A stretch of 64,000 nucleotides of DNA, taken from contig CALNXK010000133.1 in assembly GCA_942486035.1 (NCBI GenBank), forward strand, positions 575,001 through 639,000, given 5' to 3'. A program made the translations under genes and the position numbers. This document shows, in pieces, positions 25,132 through 40,100 of this stretch; the stretch's first letter is position 1, and every line of letters starts with the position of its first letter. Source of the stretch: Porites lobata (taxonomy: Eukaryota; Cnidaria; Anthozoa; Scleractinia; Poritidae). Below the pieces are notes generated by a model. The model was not told where the DNA came from. It saw only the letters and a list, made by a program, of their open reading frames with translations, and did no database searches.

Positions 25132-28100
25132 TAAAAGGCTACCCTCGGGAAAAGAAAGTGCCCGCTAATAATGGTTGGCTGCTTCAAGGAGGTTCTTTCT
25201 ATAGTGATTTACCCACAGTGTTGTAAAGTGACCGCTATATTACGAGCGACGCCCACTATTGTAAACATGTATCGAATAGTTTTTTTCATTTTACAGCTGT
25301 TAACTCAGAATTGAGGCTGCTGACCGCTACGGACGGTGATGATGGCCAAAATGGCCAAGTGAAGTATTCTTTGCTGCAGACGGTTTTGGAACAAAGCAAG
25401 AATGTTTTTGAAGTTGATTCCGATTCTGGCATGGTCACACTTAAGAAACAACTAGATCGTGAAGAAATTGCCGAACACGTACTTTACATAAAAGCTCAAG
25501 ACAGCAACAGAGATCCTACACTGCGCCTAAGTGGTAAGTGGTGGTATGCTTCAGTAGAAGAAATGGTAAAGATATGCAGCCAACAAAAAAAATATAGAAT
25601 GATGCAAGACATATTTTGGCTATTGTTATACTGGCGTGGCTTAAGCCTATAGGAATAACCAGTTTGCTCTCAAATTCTTAACAGAGATGACGAAACATGC
25701 ATTCTTCTTTAGAAACTACTAAAAAGTTTTCGCAAAAAGTCTTCTGAATCAATGTTATGCTCCTTTTCAGATGTTACAAAGCTGGTTATCAGAGTCACGG
25801 ACGACAACGATAACAAACCGCGATTTTCTACCACCTCATATCAGGCCTCTATACCAGCCAATGCCAAATCAGCAGATCGAGTAGTTCATTTGTCGGCAAC
25901 GGACTTGGACAGTGGAATAAACGGATTAGTATACTACAACATCACCGAAGGCAATGACAACGATATATTTACAATAGACAGTTCCAGTGGACTTATTACA
26001 CTTGGAAAAACACAGGTCGCTTCCGCTGCCCAAGAGAGTTTTTCTTTGACCGTTGAAGCTTTGGATGAAAATGATCAAAGTAAGAAAGATACTGCGACGG
26101 TTCTTGTTAATTTGTTCCCACCTGATGGTCCCCCACAATACCCATCTCCTTCGCTAATTTTAAACACCAAAGAAGGCCTTGCGGCTGGAAATAAGATTGT
26201 TTCTGCGGCAGCAGCTACTACTGAATACGTTATTTATGAGATATGTTCGGGGAACGAAGATGGGGTGATTCAGATTGACCAGTTCTCGGGTGATCTGGTG
26301 ACAGCACAGGAGCTCGATTACGAAAAAACGACTCAATACAAGCTGTGTGTCATGGCTCGAGACATCAAAGGCCGCACTGCCCAGCTGCAAGTAACTATAA
26401 ATGTTCTAGACATCAATGATAACCCTCCTTTTTTTATTGATGCGGTTGATGGAAAGGTTGACCGAAAAGTAGAAGTGGGTATAAAAAAGGGTGAAGAAGT
26501 CACACAAATAGAAGCTTACGATCTTGATGGTACGTCATCCATGCAATATAGGCTGTCTAAGGAGGCAGAGCAATTCTTTTCCATTGATAATCAAGGTATC
26601 ATAAGGGCAAAAAGGGCAATGGATGGTACTCTACCTGGAAAGAGAGCCTTAGAACCTCTATCGACCATTTCCTTCAATGTAGAAGCTACGGATAGTAAAG
26701 GTGTTGTAACCACACCTGTGCGTTTAGCGTTTGCAAATTACAATTCAGGTCAATCGGCGCTTGCTGTGAGTGTTCTCGAGAACACTCGCGTTGGAAGAAC
26801 AATTGCCGAGGTCCCAAGATACATCCCTGGAGGCATAATGTTCATATTATATCCTGAACAAACTGTTTTTGATGTTGACGAAGATGGAAGAGTTAAGCTC
26901 GCAAAAGAGCTTGATTTCGAAACACAGGCAAAGTATGTCTTAACAGTTAGAGAGCAAGGAATGACAGTCACAGGGCCGTTTACTAACGATGTTGACTTGG
27001 AGATTTCTGTTGAAGATGTGAATGATAACGATCCCAGAATTGAAATGAGAACAAAATATGGACGAATTAATGGCAACGCGAGAGCGGGTGCAAAGGCCTT
27101 ACAGCTGAATGTTTTTGATGCAGATATTGGTCCAAACGGACTGGCGGGTTATCAGTTGATTTCAAAGGACACTCCATTTGGCATCAATCCTTTGGATGAT
27201 ACCATTGAAGTTGGCGGTGACCTGGCCAAGAGTCAGTATGACTTGGAATTATATCCCTTCGATTACGGTATTCCACAACGCCAGAGCTCTCCTATCAAAG
27301 TAACGTTAGACGTTGGACAACTTCCTCCAAGGTTTGTTGACTTTGACGATGATGGCTATAAATTTGATGTACCAGAAGATGCTAAAGGTGGAACAGTGGT
27401 CGGTAAGATCACCGCTGTCAGCGCCTCAGGTAGCAGAGTTGGATACGTAATTGTGGAAGGGAACTCCGACAACATATTTAAAGTAACAGAGAACGGCGAG
27501 ATAAAACTAAATTTTCTCTTGGACTACGAATCACAATCCAAGGTATATAATATGGTAGTGGAGGCTGTAGAGTTGATACCATCGGGACTCACTTCTACAG
27601 TCAACGTAAAAATCTCTGTTTTAAATGCTAATGATTATTACCCAGTGTTCAAAGAAGGATCTTACTCGGCGATTGTTGATGAAGACGTCCCACTGGGAAC
27701 ATCAATATTGACTGTGAGTGCAACAGACTGCGATTGTAGCCAAGACTGCAGTTGTACGCCGGGCCAGCTACATTTTGCGGTCATAGACAACGATAACTTT
27801 ACAGTTGACCCAGACACGGGAGTCATATCAAACGCCCGTTCTCTAGACTTTGAAAGCCAGAAACAGCACATCTTTCGAATCGAGGTCTCAGACGCCCTAG
27901 AAAACAAAACTAACGTTGATGTGGCCTTTGTTAATGTTACATTAAGGAATACGAACGACAATCGACCTCATTTTGCATTCGCTGAGTACAGACTTATTGT
28001 TGACGAGGAAGCAAAGGTTGGTGAAGCACTGGGAGCAGTGGTTGCTCAAGACTTTGACCATCAACTCATCACCTACAACGTTATCGCCGGAAAAGGACCT

Positions 28101-31100
28101 TTCCAGATAGACTCCAATACTGGTATTATATCTCTGCGAGAGAAACTTCCAAGCGAACCGTGGGAATACACCTTAACCATTCGAGCAAACGATCTAAAAA
28201 GCTACAGCGACACTAAGGTCATCATTTACATCAGGGATAAGAACAACAATCATCCTGTGTTTGAAAAGTGTGACAATGTTACAGTGACTGAGAACCTTCC
28301 GGCCGGGGTAGTAGTGACTCAGGTGTTGGCAACGGACAAGGACCGCGGTAAAAACGGCGAAATAGAATACAGCATCGTGTACGGTGACCTCTTCTTTCAA
28401 ATTGACAATACAACTGGTGTTATAAAAAGCATGCAGAGCTTTGATCGTGAACTTCAGTCAGACTACATAGTGGTCATCAGAGCAGAAGATGGTGGCCATG
28501 GAAGAAGTTCGTCTGAGCGTCTTCTCAGGTACTGATGACGCAACATAGGTGTTACATAAATAATCTTATTTTGGGTGACCAAAGTATTTTTAAAAGTCAG
28601 TAGAGCGTTTCGAACACTGGCCTTTAATCTATTTTGCTGTTTATACATCCAACGACAAAGTGACATCTTAAGGTACAAAAACAAGGATTTTAGGTGCTGG
28701 TCCAAAAACACCGGACTTAAGTAGCTCAACATTTCAAACTTCCTGATCTGAAGCCTTTCTTTTTGTATGGGCAACATGCAAAGAAGTAAGCACTATAAAG
28801 ATCTCACGCCAAATAATCTTATGTTTTTGGGTGGGGAAATGACGTCACAACAATTTTTACAATTGATTTTATCGCGTTGTGCTCTTTAAAAATCGTTTAT
28901 TTTTTTACATCAATAGTTGAAATTTTAATTTTGCTGTCAATCATGTGACGTCATTTTACCGCCAAAACCCGTTAAAATCTAAAAACATACGATTGTTTAC
29001 AAAGTTCACCATCCTTTTGACCTCAACCCGTTTGATTTCAAACTTTTCAAGGATGGTGACCCGGCGTTTTTATTCCAAACAATAAACAATTTCTATTCAA
29101 CAAGTAGCCATTTTCCAACCAAATGCATACCTTTACCACTGAATATATAATCATACAACCCATAGCTCCTTGATACTGAATGAAAATGACGACAAGCTAG
29201 TGCTGCAATTGTCAGTTTCTCTCTCTAATCAAACTCAGTTTGTAATATCGACCAGTTGTCTTTTTCTTCGATGGACGTACTCTTTGTAAGTTCATGGCTT
29301 TATGTCTGGTTATTTTTATAAAACATGAATGATTATGCTTTGATGGGTAGCGCCTGGCACCTTATCAGCCAATTATGAACAGTCCTTGTTTATCAGCTGT
29401 TTTGGTGAAATACGTTATGAATTCTCTCATGTGAACACAACTAACGTTCTTTTATTGCCGAAATCAAACTGACGAATATTACATTTAAAGCATCGGCATT
29501 GATGTTTATTTTCTAGCTGACTTCTTTTTCACTAATTTCTGCTTTTACATATTGTCAGCTACTGCCGAGTCAGAGTAGCAATAAAAGACTTGAATGACAA
29601 TTACCCAAGCTTCCCAGCTTCGTCGCATGATGGAAGCGTATGGAAAGATGCTCCTATTGGTACATCTTTCATGATTGTTCACGCCATCGATGAAGACGCT
29701 GGGGGCAATTCCAAAGTTAGATATAGCTTTGTTGAGGCGAACGACAAGTTTGAGATTTCTGACAATGGAGTAATATCTACCAAAGTATCATTAACGTTTT
29801 TCGTTGGAACATGGACGTACGAAGTCATAGCATCTAACACAGAACCAATGTCTGTTGGCGCAGGGAACTCTGAGAGTCGAACAGCGACAATTTCTATCTA
29901 TGTTACAGAGCTACAACCTCCTAAGTTCACCAAATCAGTCTATACTGGAAGCATTGATGAAAATAGTGAGCCAGGTGTGTTAAAAATGTTAATAGCAATT
30001 ATTACTGAATTATTGTTTCAGTGACTCTCATAAGTCCAGAGAAAATCTTTATGCAGAAAGCTTTGAAGTCGCCTCGTGGGGATGGAGACCGAAAAAACCG
30101 TTCAAGGTTTTTTGGGGAATAGCCAGGCTTAGATCAAGAACAAAATGATAATTATTTTTTAAAATGTTTATCTTATTCTGTTTTGCCACACAAGTTAACA
30201 TTACAATGAGAACGAAAACAAAGGAGAAAATGGAGGAAACAATCAACAGAAGGCCTAAGAAAATAATGAGGCCTAAGTTTATTGGGCTTCCTGTGGCATA
30301 TATTTTGTAACAGCCTTGAGTTCAATAGAGCTGTGTGCAGTTATTATTTACAGACCCGAAACTCAGTTATACAAACTGAAATTAACATTTGGGAATTCCT
30401 CATTTTTGTCTGACATTTGTCATTAAAAAGGGGAAAATGACAACACTCAGACAAAAATGCAAATTAGTCACTTTGACGTCATTCGCGCGCAACGCTATTG
30501 AACGCGGTTTCGTAAAACATCGCAACCTGTCAGTGTATTGCAGACCAGCATTTGACATGGCTTCGATATCGGCAAAAATGTATCTGCGCACCGCTGGAAA
30601 TTTCGGTCAAATTCATTCACTATTGTTATTTTTATTTTTTTGCAGGTACATCCATCTTAAAAATCACAGCAACATCAATGAATGGTCAACCAGTAGCTTA
30701 CACTCGGTTAATGCAGCATGGTGATTTCGATCACTTCGAAATAAAGGGGGACGGGACTATTGTGTCAGGAGAAGACTCCTTTGACTACGAAACGAGACCA
30801 CTTTATCGCATGCAGTTCCGAGCACGCGAAAGCGATCAGCTATTTTCCACATGTCTTGTCGAGATCAAAGTCAAAGATGTAAACGACAACTCACCCAAGT
30901 TCCCAACGGAGAGGTATGACGGCAGAATTCTCGAGAATTCACCTGAAGGTACTCCAGTCATACGCGTTCACGCAAATGATGCAGACATGGGTGCTGGTGG
31001 AGAGGTAAGAAGTAGTTTAGAAGGGACTGGTTACTCCGTTTTTGCGGAGGAATCTCATTACTTTGCCTTTTGGCTTTACCTCCTGAATTAGATGCAGATG

Positions 31101-34100
31101 AATCAAGATAAGGTCATGTGCTACTTTTAGGTGGTTGAATAGATTTTCTATTTGTATCGGAGTCAATGAAGGTCTTGCTTTTTTATTGCCTGAATAAAAA
31201 CTAAGAAAAGTATTCTTTGGTTAATACATGTTGTCTAAGGAATAAGCGCTAACTCTCAGGTGACTTACAATCACTAAGCCCAAATATGCTTTTTTGTGTG
31301 TGTCAGCGTCATTGCCCTTTTACAGACAACTTGTTGTTTTACAGACGGTTCACTTATCCTTGGCGCAAAAATCGTGTATGTTGATGAGGACACGTTATCC
31401 CTAGCCACGTTCGTAACCTATATTTCATTTCAATTTATGAAAAGCAGCCCTATTTTCCTCCATTGCATCTGGAGAATTCAAAAGATCTCTTTCCGTGAAT
31501 CCATGAAATGAGACTTGGAGGGCCAATTACCATAAAGACAAAATAATAACTAAATTTGCAACCATTCGGAAAAAATTGTATACAGCTCTTTCCTACGGTA
31601 ACGTTAAGTCTTCCCAGGGAATTGTAAGTTAGTGAAAACTAACCAGGTTTGTTAATGTCATTTGTTAGGTCACCTATGCAATAATGCCAACCCATGACTA
31701 CCAGTATTTTACCATCGACTCCGTTACTGGTGTAATAAGAACTACACAAATATTTGATCGTGAAATCGCAGAGCTGGCCCACCTTTTAATTGACGTAAAG
31801 GCCTCTGATAAAGGAAGTCCCCAGAGGAGTGATACAACTTTTGTTGACATCGAAGTTATAGATGATAATGACGTGGCTCCTGTGTTTGAAACCACGGATT
31901 ATTCTCTGGAAGTTGATGAGGATGTTCCTCTTGGAGAAGTTCTATATTTCTTTACAGTCAAAGACAACGACGTTGCTCTGAACAGCATAGTGAATTTTTT
32001 TATATCTGAAGGTAATCAAGATCAAGCTTTTGACGTGATAACTAAGTTTAAGCCTAACGGAGGAGAGCTTATTGTTGAAGATAAACTGGACTTCGAGGCT
32101 ACGAAAGCATACAGGCTTAAAATAATTGCTAGTGATGGCAGATCAGCCAGTCAAACGGCGAATGTGAACATCAAGGTAAGAAATATCTTCCTTTTCAAAC
32201 AATGGAAGGGTGAGCAATATGTTGTAGCACTCTCATTGGCTGTTTTACAGGCAAGATTTTTTATTACGGGCTGTTATCACAGATAATGAGTATGAAGAAT
32301 TTCTTAAACCTTACTACTCGCAAACAAATAAAGTTTCTGATGGGAAAGGATTCCTTAGAAATATTATTTTAAAAAAAACAGACCTTTGTAGGGTGAGGCC
32401 CTTGTTTTAAGCCCTTTAGAATACAGGGATGAATGTGAAACACCCTGGGAAACAGCTTTATTTTTCCCCCAACAACTGAACCTCAGTCCAACCGCTATTT
32501 ACAAATCTAACTTGCTTGAAATCGTACAGAGTAACATGGGACTTTGTCGTTCTCTCACTGGATTGCTGTGCTCGGTCCTTAATGCCACGACCTTGTGACA
32601 GTGTCAGGAAGATTTTGCAAAGAAAATGTGACGAATGGGATGACTGTGCGATGCACGCAGATCTAAAAAGCGGCTTAACCAAAGCCAGAACTTTAATTGA
32701 GCCCCAGAGGGTCGCATTCAGTACTTCTCAGCGTTTTCGCGTTCGCATTTAACGCTGCGTCCTTTTAGCTAAAGATGCTAATGCAGCCTTCGTGCTCGGT
32801 TAGTTAGGGTTTGGTTTTTTAAAGTTCTCTTAATTTGAATGAGGAACACCTAACGTATGGAAGTGACTGCAAAGGCTAGAATTTCGACTTTATGAGATTG
32901 TATATGGACAAAAAACTGCAAACAAAAAGAACTAGGTTCAAATTGTCGCATCCAATAAAACTAGTGTGGACGCTCTAACCACTGAGCTTATGGATGAAGA
33001 GGAGCAATAAGTAAAGTCATGAGTAAAGTATATGATAGCTTAAAAACAATTGCGCTTTCTTTCCCTAAATTTTCCGCAAAATTCGCGATAACAATGACTC
33101 TCCCTTTTGCCTAGGTTCTTGACGTAAATGACAACGCACCAGTGTTTACCCAGCTTCGTTACCAGACAACAGTTCTAGAAGGAAGTCCAGCTCGGCAACT
33201 GGTGCTTACTGTATCTGCCACGGACATTGACACCACGAAAGAAGAAATTGTATATTCCTTGGACCAAACAGGTTTGCGGTACTTTACGATTGGAAGAAAA
33301 ACCGGGGAGATACTCACAAGTACAACTCCACTGGACAGGGAAAAGACTCCGGTGCTGAACTTCACAGTTTCGGCTTCAGATGGAAAACACACTGGAATGG
33401 CTGGAATCAAGGTGAAGTATGGTACTGTAACAGCGTAAGCCGCATGTAACCCACCCCACAACAGAACCTATAGTATCACGAGGACATTCATACCCTGAGT
33501 AAAGAAATGGTTTCTGATGAGTCTATTTGTCAATTTGTAAGGAGCTCTTGTAGAGTTTGAAGATGCAACTCATTGTAATTCGCACTTTTTAACTGTAACC
33601 TTCATTCACTTTAGTTAGATCACAAATTGAGTAACAATTTTCGCAGTAATAAAAGATTGTTAATGGCTTGCTCTATCAGGAAGCTAGTGATCTAAAGTAA
33701 AAGCATTAGCATTGCACCAAATAAACTCGCAGTGGCATTCCCGTTTGGAGGAGAAGTCGGGTAAATGACCTCGCCTACGTAATAGACGGAAAACCAGATA
33801 ATTGTCGGCTAAAACAATAATATTTTTTCAGGCTTTTCAATACCTAATACTCGACGGGGGGCGCATACTTCACCTGGAGGGATTTTCACTGAGATCCTTA
33901 CTCACGGATGTTTGCCTTCTTTCCGGTAGCACCCTAACAGAACCCCTAATCCATTGTCTTCGGCACAAGCAGCCAAGGGAATATACCGTCCCTTACTCGG
34001 TTCCTGAGGTAACCTTTTGTTTTAAACGGGTTCACCAGGAGAAGGTAGTTATTCAGGAGTTAGGTGACCAGAGCATTAAGATTAGTCACCATTCGCAGCT

Positions 34101-37100
34101 TATATTACATAAGATGTTCTGGAAACGTTTAATGCTTTAATTTGTTGGTGAAATCTTTCAATTGAACCGAGTGATTTTTGTACCATTGTTTGGCAGGTCA
34201 ACATTACGTTGGTTGGCACTTGAATAGAATTCTAACATTTTTTTGTCCCTCTCTCTTAAGATTACTGTATACGATTTCAACGACCAAGCGCCATATTTTC
34301 CGAATCCACCATACATCGGTGAAGTGGAAGAGAACACACCTTCGGGGACAAGTGTTATAGTTGTTCAAGCTGTGGATGAAGACGATCCTTCAACGGTCAT
34401 TAACACACAAATAAAGTACACTTTAGATGACGACAGCAATGGGAAATTTGTAGTGGATGAAAACACGGCTGTTATATTTACTACCACAACTTTTGACAGG
34501 GAGAAGGACAACAGTGAATATAACATCACCATCAGAGCCACTGATCAAGGTGTACCACAACTAAGTGGAACTACAGTCGTCACCGTCAGAATTGGAGACG
34601 CCAACGATCATAGACCCCAGTTTAATCCTAATGAGTATACGGCGTCTGTACCGGAGAACGCTTACCCAGGATATTATGTCACGACTGTCAAAGGTACAGA
34701 TGGTGATATCGGCTTCAATGCTGCATTAGAGTTTACTATCGTGTCTGGTAATGATCCTTATGTATTTTACATTGAGCCCAACACGGGAAGAATAATGGTC
34801 TCGGGCAAGTTAGACTTTGAATCAAAGACGAGTTATACTCTAAAAATCAACGTATCAGACCAAGGGCGTCCTCAGCTGACTACCTTGGATCTTGCAACAG
34901 TGTTTATCACAATACTAGACGCCAACGACCACCCACCTGTTTTTGAGCCAGATGTTTACCAGTTATCTGTGTATGAAAATTCGGCCGTTGGTACTTCACT
35001 ATTGGACCTTACAACTACTGATGGTGACACAGCAATCGAGACGGAGTTGTTTTTTGAAGTAATATTTGGAGATCTCGCTGATATCTTTGATGTCAAACAG
35101 GATCCAGATAACCGATATGTTGGTATCTTATACACAACGGCTTCAATGGACCGCGAGACACGGAGCAGTTTTACTTTAGAAATAATGGCCAAAGATGAGG
35201 ACGGGCTTTTTGCCATTTGCTCGGTAACAATCACAGTGTTAGATGTCAATGACAATGGACCGCATTTTGCTCCACCATTTTACTTTGGAAGCATTTTTGA
35301 AAATGTTGCTGATCCCCAGTTTGTTGTCACTCTTACAGCTTATGACCCAGATGAACCTTCTAATGGTCCTCCGTTTTATTACAAGATCCTTGATGGTACG
35401 GTCGATGATAATTTCGTCATACGACCAAACACAGCAGATGTATTTTCTAATGGCATATTCAAATACGAACAGAAACAAGAATGGAAGATCTGGGTAGAAG
35501 CGACAGACAGTGGCAACCCATCCATGACTAATGTGACTGTGGTCTACATTCGGATTAAGGATTCAATTAATAATAACGAACCTTTCAATGCTTCAATGAC
35601 TATAATCTTGAATTCGTATCAGGGGCAGTTTGTCGGTGGAAACGTCGGTAAAGTATACTATCAAGACGACGACTTTGAAGTGGATGTAAATGGTTATAAA
35701 ATTTTAAGCCAAAATCCAGGGTCCTATTTCACTATTGACACAAACAATGGGAATTTATCTGCACCCGAGGACATTCCAATTGGTTCCTATAAACTATCTG
35801 TGCAAATTACAGAGAAAAATCGAAATGTGGCACAGCCTAAGCTCGCTTTTTGTGCTGTTTATGTAATCGTGCAAAATATTTCTCAGACAGCTGTGAGCAT
35901 GAGCAACACAATTCAATTTCTGAACATTCATAAAACAGCCATGTTTGTTGGAGACTATTATTCTCTCTTCGAAACAATGTTACCCAGGTTTTTCACGGTT
36001 AACTTCGGCGGGGTCTCTAGGCCCTCAGCTGTTTATATTTTTAACATTCAAAAGGACTCAAGGAACCCTCAAGCCATAAATGTTCAGCTTGTGGTGACGA
36101 ATGTTCTGTATTCTTCTGGGTTTATGAGCCCAACAGAGGTCATAATCAAGCTGGCGGAAAACAGAGAATCGCTTCAGAATATAGGTAAGATTAGTTATAC
36201 AATTCAAAGAAGCAACTGACCAAAATATTAACGATGGTGCCCCCTAACAGAGCACAATTACTTTTGATCCTTATATGGATAATTACAAAAGAAATAGGGT
36301 GTAACCATTTACTTCTCAAGGTTCACGATTAAGCAGACCTGATGCAAAAAAGGCTGTGTTCAAGGAAATGGTTATTTCCATATGTAATTGGCGAATGGAG
36401 GTGAGCTTACGCTTTCACTTTAATAACTGGATAAGTATATCGGAAATCGGAACAAATCTATCTTGTGAGCAAGGCTTTGCAAAATACTGAGTCACGCATC
36501 AGGGAATTAACCAACCATACAAGGATAGCTCTGCACTGTTTAACTATTCCTTCATGTAACCATAGAATGTTTTACCAAAACGCTGATGAAAGGTATTTAA
36601 AGATCAGGGCAGCGCTATCCACCGGATAAATTACTATCCAGCGGATAAATATTAGGGAAAAAATTGCGCTATCCAGTGGATAGAGATTTATCCAGTCGAT
36701 AGCGTTATCCACCTTTTGAACAACTGGGGACATATGTATTTGAAATAGTCTTTAAGAATATTGTATTTGTGCACCGTCAACGGTGTTACAGTATTTTACA
36801 ACATATGAAGATTCCTAACATGTTAATGATAACAAACTACAGGTTTAACAATTGGTGCTTTTGGAATTGACAACTGCGCACAAGAGGTTAACAAAACTGG
36901 TGTTTGTCAGAACATAGTTAAAGCTTATAATACGTTCACCGTCATCAGTGGTGACTACGGTCAGTTTCCCGCTCCTCCAGTGTCTTTGACGTTTGTATCA
37001 GTCAATCTTCAACTACAGGCAGATTATGAGACCATACTAAAGTCACGTCCTCAGACATGCGCAGACAAGCCTTGCTTAAATGGGGGAATATGCCATGATG

Positions 37101-40100
37101 TGGAACCAGAAGGTTTGTATTGTCAGTGCTGTTATTCCCCTAGTGTTTCGTTGTGCGGTACGTTAAAGAGAACACCTCAGCCGAAACCATTTTGATCATA
37201 AAACAATAACTGACCATGGTTGTAAAAAAACAAACAAATAAACAAACTACCCACCGCCTGAGCTGAAAACCCTGCGGCTTCGTGTTCAAACTTACTTTCA
37301 ATATTATTGACTTTCATAGATCTTTACTGCTTATGTATGCAATTCATTTTAGCAAGGTTTATTGTGTAAAAAGGGAAAACATTGTGGTGCGATATAAATA
37401 CGAAAAGAAATGTCGGCATGAGTCGCCTGCTTTTTTCAAATTTCTGCAGACTGTACTTTAAGCAATGTTAACGAATTTTTGCTTCTATAATTTTTTAATG
37501 ACCACAATTCAGTGCAGCAGAAACTAACACGAAGCCAGAGCTAAACCTACTCTTAAAGAAGAAGCAGCAATATGATGTATATATCAGAAAGTTAATAGTG
37601 ACTGATTTATTTACTATAAAAAAAAATTAGGTCCCTCTCATTACAATAAATAATTCACTACTTTATCTTCTCAGGATTCCTCTGCCAATGTAAACATACC
37701 TTCCGCGGTCTTGCCACTGGACCTCAATGTCAGGAAACGACTCGCACGTTCGAGGGCGGTTTGGGGACCTCTTACATCTGGCTTAAAACGTTGGTTGTGT
37801 ACGAAAGGAGCGTTGTACAACTGGAGTTTATCACAACTACTGCAAACGGGCTTTTACTTTATCAAGGCCCTCTCACTGAAGGTGTGCCTTTTTGTTTATG
37901 AAAGGTAGTTTGGGTTTAGTCGCATAAATATAGGATAGCTCTACCCATTGTATTTATTTATGGACAAAGGGAAACCACAAGTGTATCCACTGGAACGTTG
38001 TTTATTTACTGTATAGCATTATTGTTCGTCTTTGCCTCTAAGCTTGGCAAGGATAGCAGGAGGTGGGGCTGAGAATGTTTTTGAAATCTTTCTATTGAAA
38101 GTGTCGCGCTATCAACCGTGTTAACCACTATACATAGGAAAAGGTAAGTGTATCCTTGGCCTCTCCGTTTGGCGACGAAGGTAGTGGAGTACTTTATGAA
38201 TTAGCATTCCAGTTTTGACTGACTAACCATTTGCCATCATTCGTGTAGTGTTTCGATTTCATTTGATATAATTACTTATACACAGTAGAAATTCATCCGT
38301 TATAGTAAAATACCAAAGAAAGCTGTATGAAGAGGCTCTAATATTTACGAAATGGTTATGCACTTTTCTCCTTCCACAGTCAGCGCTAGTGAGTCACGTG
38401 ATTTCATGGCCATTATTCTGTGCGATGGGTTCATCCGTGTCGTCATATCATTAGGTGCCGAGCCTTTGGTGCTGACTTTGTCACGTGGTAATCGGCTTGA
38501 TGACGGAGATTGGCATTTTATTGAAGTGCATCAGGAATTAAAGGTACAAGTTAATAACAGCTGGAAAAGTATTGTCGACAAAGCAGTATTATAAATATGA
38601 AGGAGCCAAAGTTCATTGTTGGTACACAAAAAGCCATGACGTTGTTCCTTTTCTGTTTATCAAAAATTGCAGTGCATTGTCTCACTCATTTAGATGGCGT
38701 AACTAAACTTTTGAAATTTGCTCAAAATTACACGTATTAAATTGGATGCAACCATGGTGCTCTAAGGTGTATCGGGTTCCTTTTTCTGGAGGGAACCTAA
38801 CTTCGTTGAGGTGGATTAAACAGCTCAGGTTATAGCCTTTTACCTTTTTCTTATGATTAATAATGAATAAGCTCTAAACTGCTTAAGATCATGTAACGCA
38901 ATTATGCAAATTACAATTCCTGCCTTTTTTTTGTCCATTACAGAAAACAATTGTTCCAAATCGGTTTCTTTTAGTTTTCTAGTGAACCAATCAAACCCAA
39001 GACATTTGTCGATCTGAAATTACCAGAACATCTTTCAAACTGGTTAAGCAACCAAAAAACAGCACGTAACCTTACTTTAATGATATCCTACAGCATGTTA
39101 TTCATGAGCTAGACGTCATCGCCGCTTATGTATACCCCTCAAATTTTTGAGTTTCTCCCTCAAAAAGGAGTAACCGGTGCGCCTTATACAGAGTCTTTAC
39201 TCCTAATTAGATGGAGCATCAGGAAAATTTTCGCTCTCAACTTTTTTTACAGATTATTACAGTTATTGTTGATCGCTGCGAGAACGCGCGTTTGGTTCAG
39301 TTAGGAGAAGAGTTGGTGGAAGATGAAAGTAATTGCAAAATAACAGGCAAAATTAGAGGAACAAACTAGTAAGTATACAATCAATCTCAGATAATTACAT
39401 ACGTATGTGCTTGAGTTAATGTGAGGGGATCGGAGATGGTGATCGTAAGGGCGTTAAATTTATGTAAAAATGAGATAATAATACTGAGCGAAAATGTTTT
39501 CTCGTATAAAAGAAATTTAGAATTCTCTCACAACCCATAGGCCAGGAACTACGATACTACTGACCCTTAGGAGACAAGTGAAATCTTGCAGATGAAACAA
39601 ACTAGCCTCATGACTGTGTGACCACAGTTGGCTTGTGTAGAAAAAACAATGAAAAAAGCGGTGGAACGATCTGTGTTTTAAACCCCTAGTTTATATCTAT
39701 ATTTTTTTTCAGCTATCTCAACAGTCTTTGGCCACTTCAGATCGGAGGCGTAGAAAATTCTGGCATTGCCTATCCTAATCTCAATTATACTGGTTTCAAT
39801 GGCTGTATACGAAAAATAACCAATAACAATCACATGTACGATCTGAGGACCCCACTGAAAGTAGTAAATGCACCTGAAGGGTGCCAGAAGTCTACCGGAT
39901 GTCCGTACTGTAACAATCAAGGGTACTGTGAACCCTACCTGACAAAGTCAGGGGTGTGTGTCTGTGATGTTGGATACTCTGGACGAAACTGCTTAACAGG
40001 TTAGTCTTCACCTGCAGTTTGTGTGCCCCTGTTATGTGATTAACCACTGAGTCTAAGAATTGATGAATTTTACCTGTTTCTTAAGACGTTACAATCTAAC

